NCBI GenBank assembly: GCA_013139755.1 | Contig: WTAG01000636.1 | Span: 1-9,915 of the forward strand | Length of the DNA stretch: 9,915 nt | Direction: 5' to 3' | DNA from: Methylomarinum sp. | GTDB lineage: Bacteria; Pseudomonadota; Gammaproteobacteria; Methylococcales; Methylomonadaceae | Notes under the pieces: generated by a model | What the model was told of the DNA's origin: nothing | Seen by the model: only the letters and a program-made list of their open reading frames with translations | The model's database searches: none | Part shown: positions 1-7,220 of the stretch, in pieces | Layout of the letters: each line of letters begins with the position of its first letter | Position numbering within the stretch: the first letter of the stretch is position 1 | Position numbers and translations under genes: made by a program

Positions 1-555
1 AGTTAAAGGAAACGGTATCGATGAAAGTCCATACTTACTATTGATATGCTCTAACATCGCCAACCATAACTTAGCTGTCATTTCAGAGTCATATAAAGCT
101 CTATGAAAATCACCATCAGAGGGAATATTTGCATATCTAACTAAAGTGGAGAGTTTATGGTTCGGTGCATCTTGATACAACCTTCTAGACAAAAGCATAG
201 AACAGGCAAACTTTCCTGTGTATTGTTTAGACACCCGTCTTAATTCTGAATCTAAAAACCGTTTATCAAATGATGCATTGTGCGCAACCAAATTATGATC
301 GCCAATAAAATCAGCAAACTCACTCATGACTTCCTTACAGGGCCTGGCATCCTTAAGCATGTCATTAGTGATTCCAGTATAGCTTTCGATAAAGGGATCA
401 ACTGGGCGGCCAGGGTTCATTAACTCTTGAAAACGGCCTGTTATTTCTCCTTCTTCAATTCTGACTGCACCTATTTCAATAGCTCTGTCACCATAATCAG
501 GTGATAGCCCTGTTGTTTCAAAATCAAGTACCACAACTGTATTAGCCTTAGACAT
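1..555 (-). CDS. DEDDh-family 3'-5' exonuclease (DnaQ/Pol III epsilon-like), C-terminus outside window
   Basis: The reading frame opens at ATG 553-555 and stays open for 185 codons to the left edge, so the 3' end is missing. All DEDDh active-site motifs are visible: Exo I DFETTG (D11, E13), Exo II HNASFD (D97) and Exo III HRALYD (H151, D156). Proteins of this fold remove nucleotides from DNA or RNA 3' ends using two metal ions; the epsilon subunit of Pol III, RNase T and oligoribonuclease belong to it. The gene starts 11 bp after the hsdR stop codon and has its own AAGGTG ribosome-binding sequence in that gap, so it is probably co-transcribed with hsdR. Unlike the upstream gaps, this one has no REP hairpins. 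The family call is firm. A specific name (dnaQ) is not justified, and a role in restriction or defence is inference from position. Confidence 0.9.
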   Translation of the reverse strand, partial: MSKANTVVVLDFETTGLSPDYGDRAIEIGAVRIEEGEITGRFQELMNPGRPVDPFIESYTGITNDMLKDARPCKEVMSEFADFIGDHNLVAHNASFDKRFLDSELRRVSKQYTGKFACSMLLSRRLYQDAPNHKLSTLVRYANIPSDGDFHRALYDSEMTAKLWLAMLEHINSKYGLSSIPFPLT

Positions 556-566
556 TACACACCTTT

Positions 567-3500
567 TTATTGTTTATTTTTCTGACTCAACAAATCAAAT
601 ACCACTCGGGCAAACCCAGCCGCCTTAGCCGGATCAGATAATAACTGCATCATTTGATTCTGATGCGCTTCATTACTATCCATCACCGCATCATCAATGG
701 CTTTAGAGAAATCACCTAACATGGCTTGTTCAGGTGTGTTGTTGGCTATTTGGCTCATCACCAAAGCATTCTCACTTAGCTTATCTCTCACCGTATAAGC
801 ATAATTAACCAAGTCCTTATCTGTTAGTTCATCCGTGATAAATAACTCATTCAACCTGCCAATTATTTGGGATAAAAACTCCTCTTTTTTATCTTTAGCT
901 TTTGCAGAACCTAAACCATCCCCAGGATTCAAATACTCACCAGCATCCTCTTTTAACTGAATATCCTGTTGACGTATTTTTGATAAACGATAATGACTTA
1001 ATATCACGCTATTTAAATCAATATCATCTTCTTCAATCAATGCTTCACGCAACATGGGCCGTAAGTTTCTAGCATAAAGACTTAGCTTTTCTAAATCCTT
1101 ATCATCGTAATCAACAATTTGAGACATAAATTCATAAAAGCGTACAAAGGTACCCAAATCCTTTTTAAAAATTTCTAAAGCATCTTTTTCCTGTTTACAT
1201 TCCTTAAAACTATTCTCAGCATTGGCGATTAACACTGCATCCGCTGTTTTCTTGGTACGCTCAAATAGTTCTTTGGCTTGCTTATAAGCATCAATAGCTG
1301 ACTTGTACCGCTTTTGCCAACGTTCAACCGCTGGCTTACAAATATTAGCTATCGCCGCATTACTTTTACTTTTTTGTAAAAAGGCATGACAGAACTGCTC
1401 TACTTCTTGCCATTGGAATATACCTGCTGCTCGTAGCTTATCGAACAAATCAAAAATCAAATCTGGGTCAGATACATCATCCAGTTCGGCTGTTTGATAA
1501 TAAGGCTGAAACGCCTCAAGAATATCATCAGGATCATTAAAGAAATCCAATATAAAAGTACCTGTTTCAGCTTTACTTGGATAAGTACGATTTAAGCGTG
1601 ACAAGGTTTGTACACATTCCACGCCGCCGAGTTTTTTATCCACATACATGGCACAGAGTTTAGGTTGATCAAAACCCGTTTGAAATTTATTCGCCACCAA
1701 CATCACTTGATAATCATTCGAATCAAAAGCCTTCCGCATATCTCGGCATTTAAGATTAGGATTCATATTATGCTCGGTAAATTTCTTACCCATTAGCCCT
1801 GATGAACTAGCATCTTTCTCGTTAAATTCTACTTCACCCGAAAATGCCACCATCGCATGAATTTTTTGATAACCTTTTTCAGTAATGTATTTATCAAAGC
1901 ATAATTTATAACGCACGGCTTCTTTACGCGAACTGGTCACTACCATGGCTTTGGCTTGTCCGCCTAATAAGCCCATCACGTTATCTTTAAAATGCTCAAC
2001 AATCACCTGAACTTTTTGACTGATATTGTAATCGTGCAGACGTACCCACTGATTCAATTTAACCTTGGCTCTTTTACTTTCCACTTCTTGATCTGATCCC
2101 TCAATCTTCATCGCCAGATTATAAGCAACCTTGTAATTGGTGTAATTCTTTAACACATCCAGAATAAAGCCTTCTTCTATCGCTTGGCGCATACTATAGA
2201 CATGATAGGCTTCGGGCTTATTTTTCTTAGACGATGCTTCATTAGGATTAGGCAAACGTCCAAACAATTCCAGTGTTTTGGTTTTAGGGGTTGCGGTAAA
2301 CGCTAAATAACTGAGATTAGAGGAAGCCCTGCGAGAAGCCACCGCCGCATCTAATATATCTTCAGTGCTTAATTCTTCATCCGTACTATCCACCATTAAT
2401 ACTTCTTTTAACTGCCGTGCGGTTGAGCCTGTTTGTGATGAATGCGCCTCATCGGCAATCACCACATAATTGCGTTCTTTTAAGCTAACGCTGTTTTCAA
2501 TCGCTTTTAATACATAAGGAAAAGTTTGAATGGTAACAATAATAATCGGCTGAGAATTTTCTAAAGCACTGGCCAACTTTTCAGATTTTGAACCATCACC
2601 CTCTTGATTATTAATACGCCCTACCACACCCTCAACACTGGTAAATTGAGAAATAGTTTCTTGTAACTGAGCATCCAAAACATTTCTATCGGTAACAATA
2701 ATAATAGAATCAAACTGCTTATTACCACTGGCATTATGTAAAGACGATAACTGATGTGCGACCCAAGCAATAGAATTAGACTTACCCGACCCCGCACTGT
2801 GCTGAATTAAATACTTATGCCCTGGCCCTTCCGTTCGAGCAGCATTAACCAATTTAGTGACCACATCCCATTGATGATACCTTGGGAAGATTAAAGTTTC
2901 CTTTTTAGTTTTCCGCCCTTCCCAATCTTCTTTTTCTTCAATTTGTAGATGCACAAAACGCGCAAAAATATTTAACAGATTGTCAGGCAGTAACACCTCA
3001 TTCCATAAATAATCCGTGGCATATTGATTAATATCCGCAGGTACATCATTACCCGCGCCACCGTCTTTTGTGCCTTTATTAAACGGCAAGAAATAGGTGT
3101 CCTCACCCTCTAGTCGAGTTGCCATATACACTTCATACTGACTGACAGCGAAATGTACTAATGCACCGCGTTTAAAACTTAATAAGGGTTCTGGTTTTTT
3201 AGTAGCTGGGTCAATCGCAAAGCGCGTGGTTTTATATTGCTTGATGGCATTTTGTACTGCCTGCTTAAACTCAGACTTTAATTCTAAAGTCGCAATAGGT
3301 AAGCCATTAACAAACAATACCAAATCAATCCGCCAGGCTTTGGCTTTAGTGCCTGCTTGCGCTAAATGCTCTTTGCTTGCCCACGGGCTATACACTAATT
3401 CAGGCACAACGCGGCAACGGTTTTGTTGATAACGCGCCAAGGTATCTGGGTTTAAATCATGCTCAGGTTTAAATTGGCATAAACTAAAGCGTGTACCACG

Positions 3501-3812
3501 GTCGCGAATTTCATGCCGTAAAACACCTAAGGTACCAAAAGTACGCATTTCTTTATTTGCCGCATTCGGGTCAGCTTTATTAAGCTGAGAGGCAACACGT
3601 TCTAAAAACTTTTGTTCAGGGTTATTAGGGTAAAGTGCGCAGAATTTCTGCCATTGCGCCTCTTGAGTGTCTTTAACAAAACCTAAGACATCTTCTTCGT
3701 ACAAAGCCAGCTTGCGATTGTAATTTTCAGGCTTGCCTAATAACCAGCCATTTTCAAGTAATTGGCTGATCATATCGTTTTGAAACGCGCTTTCGTTGGT
3801 TTTGTTATCCAT
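567..3812 (-). CDS. hsdR: Type I restriction enzyme R subunit (ATP-dependent translocase/endonuclease)
   Basis: This 1081-residue protein has the full type I HsdR layout. The N-terminal nuclease domain shows a PD-(D/E)xK site: D163 in RIDLVLF, then E177-x-K179 in LELK. The superfamily 2 motor follows, with Walker A SAGSGKS (about 339-345), DEAH (454-457), the TAT motif (506-508), a QTGFDQP segment (711-717) and motif [10 protein letters not shown] (735-742). The C-terminal third is helical and charged, as expected for the part that docks on the M2S core. In this family HsdR binds HsdM-HsdS, pulls DNA through on meeting an unmodified site, and cuts at a distance. Length is normal and no catalytic residue is missing, so it looks functional. 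The ATG lies only 12 bp from a REP hairpin and has no clear Shine-Dalgarno sequence. It is separated from hsdS by the RAYT block, so its expression may be weak or need its own promoter. Confidence 0.97.
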   Translation of the reverse strand: MDNKTNESAFQNDMISQLLENGWLLGKPENYNRKLALYEEDVLGFVKDTQEAQWQKFCALYPNNPEQKFLERVASQLNKADPNAANKEMRTFGTLGVLRHEIRDRGTRFSLCQFKPEHDLNPDTLARYQQNRCRVVPELVYSPWASKEHLAQAGTKAKAWRIDLVLFVNGLPIATLELKSEFKQAVQNAIKQYKTTRFAIDPATKKPEPLLSFKRGALVHFAVSQYEVYMATRLEGEDTYFLPFNKGTKDGGAGNDVPADINQYATDYLWNEVLLPDNLLNIFARFVHLQIEEKEDWEGRKTKKETLIFPRYHQWDVVTKLVNAARTEGPGHKYLIQHSAGSGKSNSIAWVAHQLSSLHNASGNKQFDSIIIVTDRNVLDAQLQETISQFTSVEGVVGRINNQEGDGSKSEKLASALENSQPIIIVTIQTFPYVLKAIENSVSLKERNYVVIADEAHSSQTGSTARQLKEVLMVDSTDEELSTEDILDAAVASRRASSNLSYLAFTATPKTKTLELFGRLPNPNEASSKKNKPEAYHVYSMRQAIEEGFILDVLKNYTNYKVAYNLAMKIEGSDQEVESKRAKVKLNQWVRLHDYNISQKVQVIVEHFKDNVMGLLGGQAKAMVVTSSRKEAVRYKLCFDKYITEKGYQKIHAMVAFSGEVEFNEKDASSSGLMGKKFTEHNMNPNLKCRDMRKAFDSNDYQVMLVANKFQTGFDQPKLCAMYVDKKLGGVECVQTLSRLNRTYPSKAETGTFILDFFNDPDDILEAFQPYYQTAELDDVSDPDLIFDLFDKLRAAGIFQWQEVEQFCHAFLQKSKSNAAIANICKPAVERWQKRYKSAIDAYKQAKELFERTKKTADAVLIANAENSFKECKQEKDALEIFKKDLGTFVRFYEFMSQIVDYDDKDLEKLSLYARNLRPMLREALIEEDDIDLNSVILSHYRLSKIRQQDIQLKEDAGEYLNPGDGLGSAKAKDKKEEFLSQIIGRLNELFITDELTDKDLVNYAYTVRDKLSENALVMSQIANNTPEQAMLGDFSKAIDDAVMDSNEAHQNQMMQLLSDPAKAAGFARVVFDLLSQKNKQ

Positions 3813-3824
3813 TTATATTAATCC

Positions 3825-3911
3825 GTAGGATGGGCAAAGGTCTTTTTCGTGCCCATCTTTATTCGTAATAATCATGATGGGCACGGGATAAAACTCCTTT
3901 GCCCATCCTAC
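3825..3911. repeat. REP-like inverted doublet 1 (GATGGGC family), RAYT-hsdR gap
   Basis: Two hairpins face each other. The plus-strand unit is GTAG (3825-3828) followed by stem arms at 3829-3836 and 3850-3857. The minus-strand unit has arms at 3876-3883 and 3900-3907, with CTAC at 3908-3911. Both stems are GATGGGCA/TGCCCATC and both units read AAAG after the first arm and CGT into the second. The spacer is 18 bp. The outer 16 bp on each side are also perfect inverted repeats, so one long cruciform could form. RAYT proteins are known to recognise a GTAG tetranucleotide at the foot of REP hairpins, which matches this design. No T-run follows, so it is not a typical intrinsic terminator. It starts 1 bp after the RAYT stop and ends 12 bp before the hsdR start. 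Confidence 0.9.
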
Positions 3912-3912
3912 T

Positions 3913-4431
3913 TTATTCATGCCCAATATCTTCAAAATCATCTTTTATGATTATATTAGCTTCATACCAGCCTTGTTCAACGGCTTTAGAAAATGAACTA
4001 TATGACCAATCGCTAGGCTTATCAACATAGCCATGCTTAACGGGATTAAAGTGAATGTAATCCATATGTCTACGCCAATCGGTTTCATTTCTAATACAAT
4101 GCTCCCAAAAACGACGCTGCCAAATACCTTTTTCACGCTTTTTAATTTTAGATAAGCTGGTTTCCGCTTGCGGCAACCCTATTGAAAAATAGCGTTTAAT
4201 CACCATCCAACGTGTTGAGAAATCATCATCACCCTCGGGTAATCGCCAAATCGTATGTAAATGATCGGGCAATACCACCATCGCTTCAATTTCAAACGGA
4301 TGTCGCTGTTTGCAATTTTTAAACGCCGCCCATAATCGACCAATATTATCAATTAATAAAGGTTTACGATTTGCCGTCACCACCGTAAAAAAATATCGTG
4401 CACCTGGCTGATAAAGTCGTCGATATTCCAT
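3913..4431 (-). CDS. REP-associated tyrosine transposase (RAYT, TnpA_REP; Y1 HUH/transposase_17 family)
   Basis: The 172-residue product has the hallmarks of a RAYT: an N-terminal YRR...ARYFFTVVTANR segment, the HUH metal-binding motif HLH (57-59) in LPDHLHTIW, a WQRRFWEH block (104-111) and the catalytic tyrosine Y125 in YIHFNP. Such proteins are single-strand DNA endonucleases related to IS200/IS605 transposases; they bind and nick REP hairpins marked by GTAG and are thought to spread them. Length is typical and no catalytic residue is missing. The gene sits exactly between two doublets of the same REP family (3825-3911 and 4487-4575), the expected substrate. Start ATG 4429-4431 follows an AGGT sequence. 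It lies in the same direction as the hsd genes and separates hsdS from hsdR, suggesting insertion into an older RM operon. A role in restriction is not implied. Confidence 0.95.
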   Translation of the reverse strand: MEYRRLYQPGARYFFTVVTANRKPLLIDNIGRLWAAFKNCKQRHPFEIEAMVVLPDHLHTIWRLPEGDDDFSTRWMVIKRYFSIGLPQAETSLSKIKKREKGIWQRRFWEHCIRNETDWRRHMDYIHFNPVKHGYVDKPSDWSYSSFSKAVEQGWYEANIIIKDDFEDIGHE

Positions 4432-4486
4432 GCTTAACCTAATTAAATATTGTTAAAATACGCCCCTTTGCCTGCCTAATATAATC

Positions 4487-4575
4487 GTAGGATGGGCAAA
4501 GGAGGCACGACGTGCCCATCAAGGGCAATGCATCTATTTGATGGGCACGGGATAAAGCCCCTTTGCCCATCCTAC
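4487..4575. repeat. REP-like inverted doublet 2 (GATGGGC family), hsdS-RAYT gap
   Basis: The plus-strand unit has GTAG at 4487-4490 and stem arms at 4491-4498 and 4513-4520. The minus-strand unit has arms at 4540-4547 and 4564-4571 and CTAC at 4572-4575. The stem, the AAAG after the first arm and the CGT before the second are the same as in doublet 1. The minus-strand unit closely matches its counterpart in doublet 1, sharing the loop part TTTATCCCGT. The spacer is 19 bp. The doublet begins 8 bp past the hsdS stop and ends 55 bp before the RAYT start. Confidence 0.9.
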
Positions 4576-4583
4576 GAGTTCAC

Positions 4584-5945
4584 TCATACTATCGCTTCTT
4601 TATTTGCTTTATTGGGAGCATGCCAGTTTCTTACGTCTATTTTTCCTGTGACGGCAGCTGAGATTAGGGCGGTGCGGCGTTCTTGGAGTAATTCTATTTG
4701 TTGATTTGCCAACTGCATTAGTGAAGAAAACCTCATTAATTTAGCATCAATAAAATCAGCAATTTCAGTCTGTTCATCACTGCTTGGTTGAACCAACCAA
4801 AGCTCTCGAATATCTTCTAGACTAAGTTGAATTTTAGTTCCACCATATCCTGAGCCAAGCAACTGATCTTTTACCGAGTCAGATAAAATACAATAACCTA
4901 ACCACCGCGATGAAACAACTTCTCGGCTTGGCCTACAAAGTGAAACATGTTGACTCACATACCCATCAACAATATCAATATTCGCAACACATACAGAACC
5001 TAAATCAGCTGTAATAGAAATTAACAAATCATCATTTTTAATTTTTGCCCTAACCCCTTCACCTCCCAAGGGTGGATTTACACGCTGAATAGATTCAAGC
5101 TTTGGCTCAATAGTATCCCTTGTTAAATTTGCTATTCTAAAAAATAATGCACCGTCATCCGAGTAATAATCAGCCCAACCACGTGACCCACTAGTAACAA
5201 AATCAAAAAGAAATTTTGCTCTCCTAACAATCCAATGTTCAGGCACTTCACCCAACCACTCAACACCTGAATCACGCATGGGGGCGCTGGGATTTAAACC
5301 TTTGGTCACAGCATGGCTAATCACTGCCTGACGTTTTTCTTTTAGCAGTTTAATCAGCTGTTGTTGTTTTTCGATTAGGGTATCGATTTTGGTGGTTTCG
5401 TGGTCTAGGAAGTTGGCTATTTTTTGTTGTTCACCCACAACAGGAAAAGCCATAATGAAATTATTAACAACGTCAGAAGGAACACGTTTTAAACCACCTG
5501 CACCAGTCATGGCAGCAGTAGCAATATCCATAAAACTACCTTCTTGCAAACGATAATATAAATACCTATTTAAAGCTTTATTATTAACCCTAATAACATA
5601 TATTTCAGAAGAACCAAATCCAATCTGATTAATCAATTCTTTTGCTACTGCAATATTCTTATTTTCAAAACATGGCGTAACTTTTGCCATTAAAATATCT
5701 TCATCTTGAAAATAGGTATAACCATCATAAACATCTTCAATTAAGCGCTCTTCATCTAATACAATTGAATTTATTTTGAGTTTTTCCATCGGAACAAAAC
5801 TGCATTGTAAATTACGCTGAATATTGGGTTTCTTCGGTGTCAATTCGGCAATATATTTTATTCTGGTCAGTTGCCAATGCTCAGGAATATCCCCCAACCA
5901 CTCAACCCCAGAATCCTTATATTCCTCATACGCCTGATATTTCAT
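4584..5945 (-). CDS. hsdS: Type I restriction-modification specificity subunit
   Basis: The 453-residue HsdS has two half-sites. Half 1 begins with DSGVEWLGDIPEHW (11-24) and carries target recognition domain (TRD) 1 to about residue 165. A central conserved coiled-coil region follows from about 170 to 215 (EQQKIANFLDHE...KEKRQAVISHAV). Half 2 repeats the entry motif as DSGVEWLGEVPEHW (225-238), then TRD2 to about 385 and a second coiled coil (EQTEIADFID...QERRTALISAAVTGKID). Each TRD reads one half of a bipartite DNA site, and the coiled coils set the spacing and hold two HsdM subunits. The two TRDs differ, so the target is probably asymmetric; the site itself cannot be read from sequence. 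Start ATG 5943-5945 is 13 bp from a REP hairpin, with only a GGGG stretch as a possible ribosome-binding site. Confidence 0.96.
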   Translation of the reverse strand: MKYQAYEEYKDSGVEWLGDIPEHWQLTRIKYIAELTPKKPNIQRNLQCSFVPMEKLKINSIVLDEERLIEDVYDGYTYFQDEDILMAKVTPCFENKNIAVAKELINQIGFGSSEIYVIRVNNKALNRYLYYRLQEGSFMDIATAAMTGAGGLKRVPSDVVNNFIMAFPVVGEQQKIANFLDHETTKIDTLIEKQQQLIKLLKEKRQAVISHAVTKGLNPSAPMRDSGVEWLGEVPEHWIVRRAKFLFDFVTSGSRGWADYYSDDGALFFRIANLTRDTIEPKLESIQRVNPPLGGEGVRAKIKNDDLLISITADLGSVCVANIDIVDGYVSQHVSLCRPSREVVSSRWLGYCILSDSVKDQLLGSGYGGTKIQLSLEDIRELWLVQPSSDEQTEIADFIDAKLMRFSSLMQLANQQIELLQERRTALISAAVTGKIDVRNWHAPNKANKEAIV

Positions 5946-5958
5946 AATACGATACCCC

Positions 5959-6060
5959 GTAGGATGGGCAAAGGAGGTACGACGTGCCCATCAATGATAA
6001 CGTACCCATCAACGATAACGCGCGAATTTGATGGGCACGCTGTCGCTTTGCCCATCCTAC
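5959..6060. repeat. REP-like inverted doublet 3 (GATGGGC family), DUF1016-hsdS gap
   Basis: The plus-strand unit has GTAG at 5959-5962 with stem arms at 5963-5970 and 5985-5992. The minus-strand unit has arms at 6030-6037 and 6049-6056 with CTAC at 6057-6060. It belongs to the same family as doublets 1 and 2, and its plus-strand unit differs from that of doublet 2 by one base. The spacer is 37 bp, about twice that of the others, because an 18-bp segment that includes the second stem arm is tandemly repeated (5983-6000 and 6001-6018). The doublet begins 12 bp after the DUF1016 stop and ends 13 bp before the hsdS start. Confidence 0.9.
5983..6018. repeat. Tandem duplication of 18 bp inside REP doublet 3
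   Basis: Positions 5983-6000 and 6001-6018 are adjacent 18-base copies that agree at 16 positions. The second copy reads ACCCATC where the stem arm has GCCCATC, so it pairs less well with the other arm. Removing one copy would give a 19-bp spacer, as in doublet 2. Confidence 0.85.
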
Positions 6061-6072
6061 GTTGAGGGTTTG

Positions 6073-7107
6073 TCATAAATCACCACCCAATTCATTTTCA
6101 ATCTCTTCAATACTGGGTAACTTCGATTGCAGGTTTTCGGGCAATGCTTGGGTTAATTGATATTCCGAAACACCTATCGGCTTTTGAATATCACTCAAAG
6201 CATATTCTGCTACCAGTCGGTCTTTATTTTTGCATAGAAGAATACCTATTGTCGGCTGATCAGCTTCTTTACATAATTGCTCATCAATAGCTTTAATATA
6301 GAAATTTAGCTTGCCTGCGTGTTCAGGTTCAAAGTCGCCTATTTTTAGTTCAATCACCACATAGCAATGTAATTGGGCATGGTAAAACAGCAGGTCAATA
6401 AAGAAGTCTCGCTCACCGACTTGTATCGGGTATTGCTTGCCCATATAGGCAAAGCCAGCGCCGAGTTCTAATAAGAAATGGGTAATATGTTCTATCAAGC
6501 CTTGTTCTAATTCCCGTTCGCTGTGTTGTTTGCTTAGGGTTAAAAAATCAAATACATAAGGGTCTTTTAATGCTTGTTGGGCTAGGTCTGATTGTAGGGT
6601 GGGTAAGGTTTGATTAAAGTTATTAATGGCTTTGCCTTCACGTTGCCATAAGCCGCTTTCTATTTGATGGGTTAATACGCTACGGCTCCAGCCATGTTCT
6701 AGGGTATTTTGACCATAGTACACCGCCTCTTCTACGCTTTGGCATTTGGTGATAATCTTTAAATTATGTCCCCAGGGAATTTGAGTTAATTGGGCAACAG
6801 CTTGTTGCCCAATTGCTTTATCGCTGGAATAAAACACCACCCATTGACGAATATATTTTATATTTCGTTCTGAAAAACCTTTCATTTCAGGGAACTCTGC
6901 CATTAAGTCTTGGCTAAGTTGTTTTAAGAAGCCATCGCCCCAGCGAGCTTGGACTTGCCTTTGTACAATCTCTTCGCCTAAGTCCCAGTAGAATTCTAAC
7001 AGCGCACTATTCACCTTAACCACAGCTTTAAGCTGTGACTGCAATACCTTTTGTTTTAGGTCTTTTAGCCAGTGTTTGTATTCTTTGTTTTGCAATAAAT
7101 TATCCAT
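6073..7107 (-). CDS. DUF1016/YhcG-family PD-(D/E)xK nuclease
   Basis: The predicted 344-residue protein matches the DUF1016 (YhcG) architecture. An N-terminal helical domain contains ALLEFYWDLGEEI and FSERNIKYIRQWVVFY. The C-terminal PD-(D/E)xK nuclease core has D238 in FFIDLLFYH and E253-x-K255 in VVIELKIGDF, followed by KLNFYIKAID. This family often travels with type I RM operons and has been assigned nuclease or DNA-recombination roles, but its job in restriction is not settled. I chose ATG 7105-7107, which follows AAGGAT by a few bases. A longer frame from TTG at 7158 would encode 17 extra residues read through REP hairpin sequence and is unlikely. The gene lies between hsdM and hsdS in the same direction. 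The catalytic triad is intact. Confidence 0.93.
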   Translation of the reverse strand: MDNLLQNKEYKHWLKDLKQKVLQSQLKAVVKVNSALLEFYWDLGEEIVQRQVQARWGDGFLKQLSQDLMAEFPEMKGFSERNIKYIRQWVVFYSSDKAIGQQAVAQLTQIPWGHNLKIITKCQSVEEAVYYGQNTLEHGWSRSVLTHQIESGLWQREGKAINNFNQTLPTLQSDLAQQALKDPYVFDFLTLSKQHSERELEQGLIEHITHFLLELGAGFAYMGKQYPIQVGERDFFIDLLFYHAQLHCYVVIELKIGDFEPEHAGKLNFYIKAIDEQLCKEADQPTIGILLCKNKDRLVAEYALSDIQKPIGVSEYQLTQALPENLQSKLPSIEEIENELGGDL

Positions 7108-7127
7108 ATTATCCTTAAAATAGCCAG

Positions 7128-7211
7128 GTAGGTTGGGGTGACGCAGGAACCCCAACAATTTGTTGGTTGCGGTATAAATTATGTTGGGGTTCGTTCCTCA
7201 CCCCAACCTAC
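7128..7211. repeat. REP-like inverted doublet 4, second family (GTTGGGG), hsdM-DUF1016 gap
   Basis: The plus-strand unit has GTAG at 7128-7131 with stem arms at 7132-7139 and 7149-7156. The minus-strand unit has arms at 7183-7190 and 7200-7207 with CTAC at 7208-7211. The stem is GTTGGGGT/ACCCCAAC, 8 bp, with loops of 9 bases. The plan (outward GTAG, 8-bp stem, inverted pair) is that of doublets 1-3, but the stem and loop sequences are different. This suggests a REP family served by another RAYT elsewhere in the genome. It begins 9 bp after the hsdM stop and ends 20 bp before the DUF1016 start. Confidence 0.88.
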
Positions 7212-7220
7212 ACCGATTGC

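Larger units (their letters stand above)
3825..4575 (-). mobile_element. Putative REPtron: REP doublet - RAYT gene - REP doublet
   Basis: The RAYT gene and the two doublets of one REP family that bracket it form a compact block of about 750 bp. RAYT genes flanked by their cognate REPs are a known arrangement in enterobacteria and pseudomonads. Here the block fills the space between hsdS and hsdR, which are usually adjacent or separated only by short accessory genes. I see no target-site duplication at its outer edges, and RAYT-linked mobility is not known to leave one. The boundaries are inferred from the repeats. Confidence 0.6.

Noticed and set aside
1608..1796. Plus-strand short frame opposite hsdR (also 3226-3429)
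   Set aside because: Antisense to conserved helicase and nuclease coding sequence, with no sign of an independent gene.
3825..3911. REP doublets as intrinsic terminators
   Set aside because: No run of T follows any of the hairpins on the minus strand, and the downstream hsd genes would be cut off.
3951..4136. Minus-strand 61-codon frame inside the RAYT gene
   Set aside because: An out-of-frame shadow of the RAYT coding sequence, which has the conserved motifs.
4492..4704. Plus-strand 70-codon frame
   Set aside because: It is antisense to the hsdS end and begins inside a REP hairpin; no ribosome-binding site or recognisable protein.
5871..6065. Plus-strand 64-codon frame
   Set aside because: Antisense to the hsdS start and composed largely of REP sequence; the open frame follows from the repeat.
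7108..7158. N-terminal extension of the DUF1016 protein from TTG 7158
   Set aside because: It would be translated from REP hairpin sequence; ATG 7105-7107 has an AAGGAT site just upstream and matches the family start.
3825..7211. Repeated palindromes as a CRISPR array
   Set aside because: Copies are separated by whole genes, occur as inverted pairs and lack regular unique spacers; no cas gene is present.
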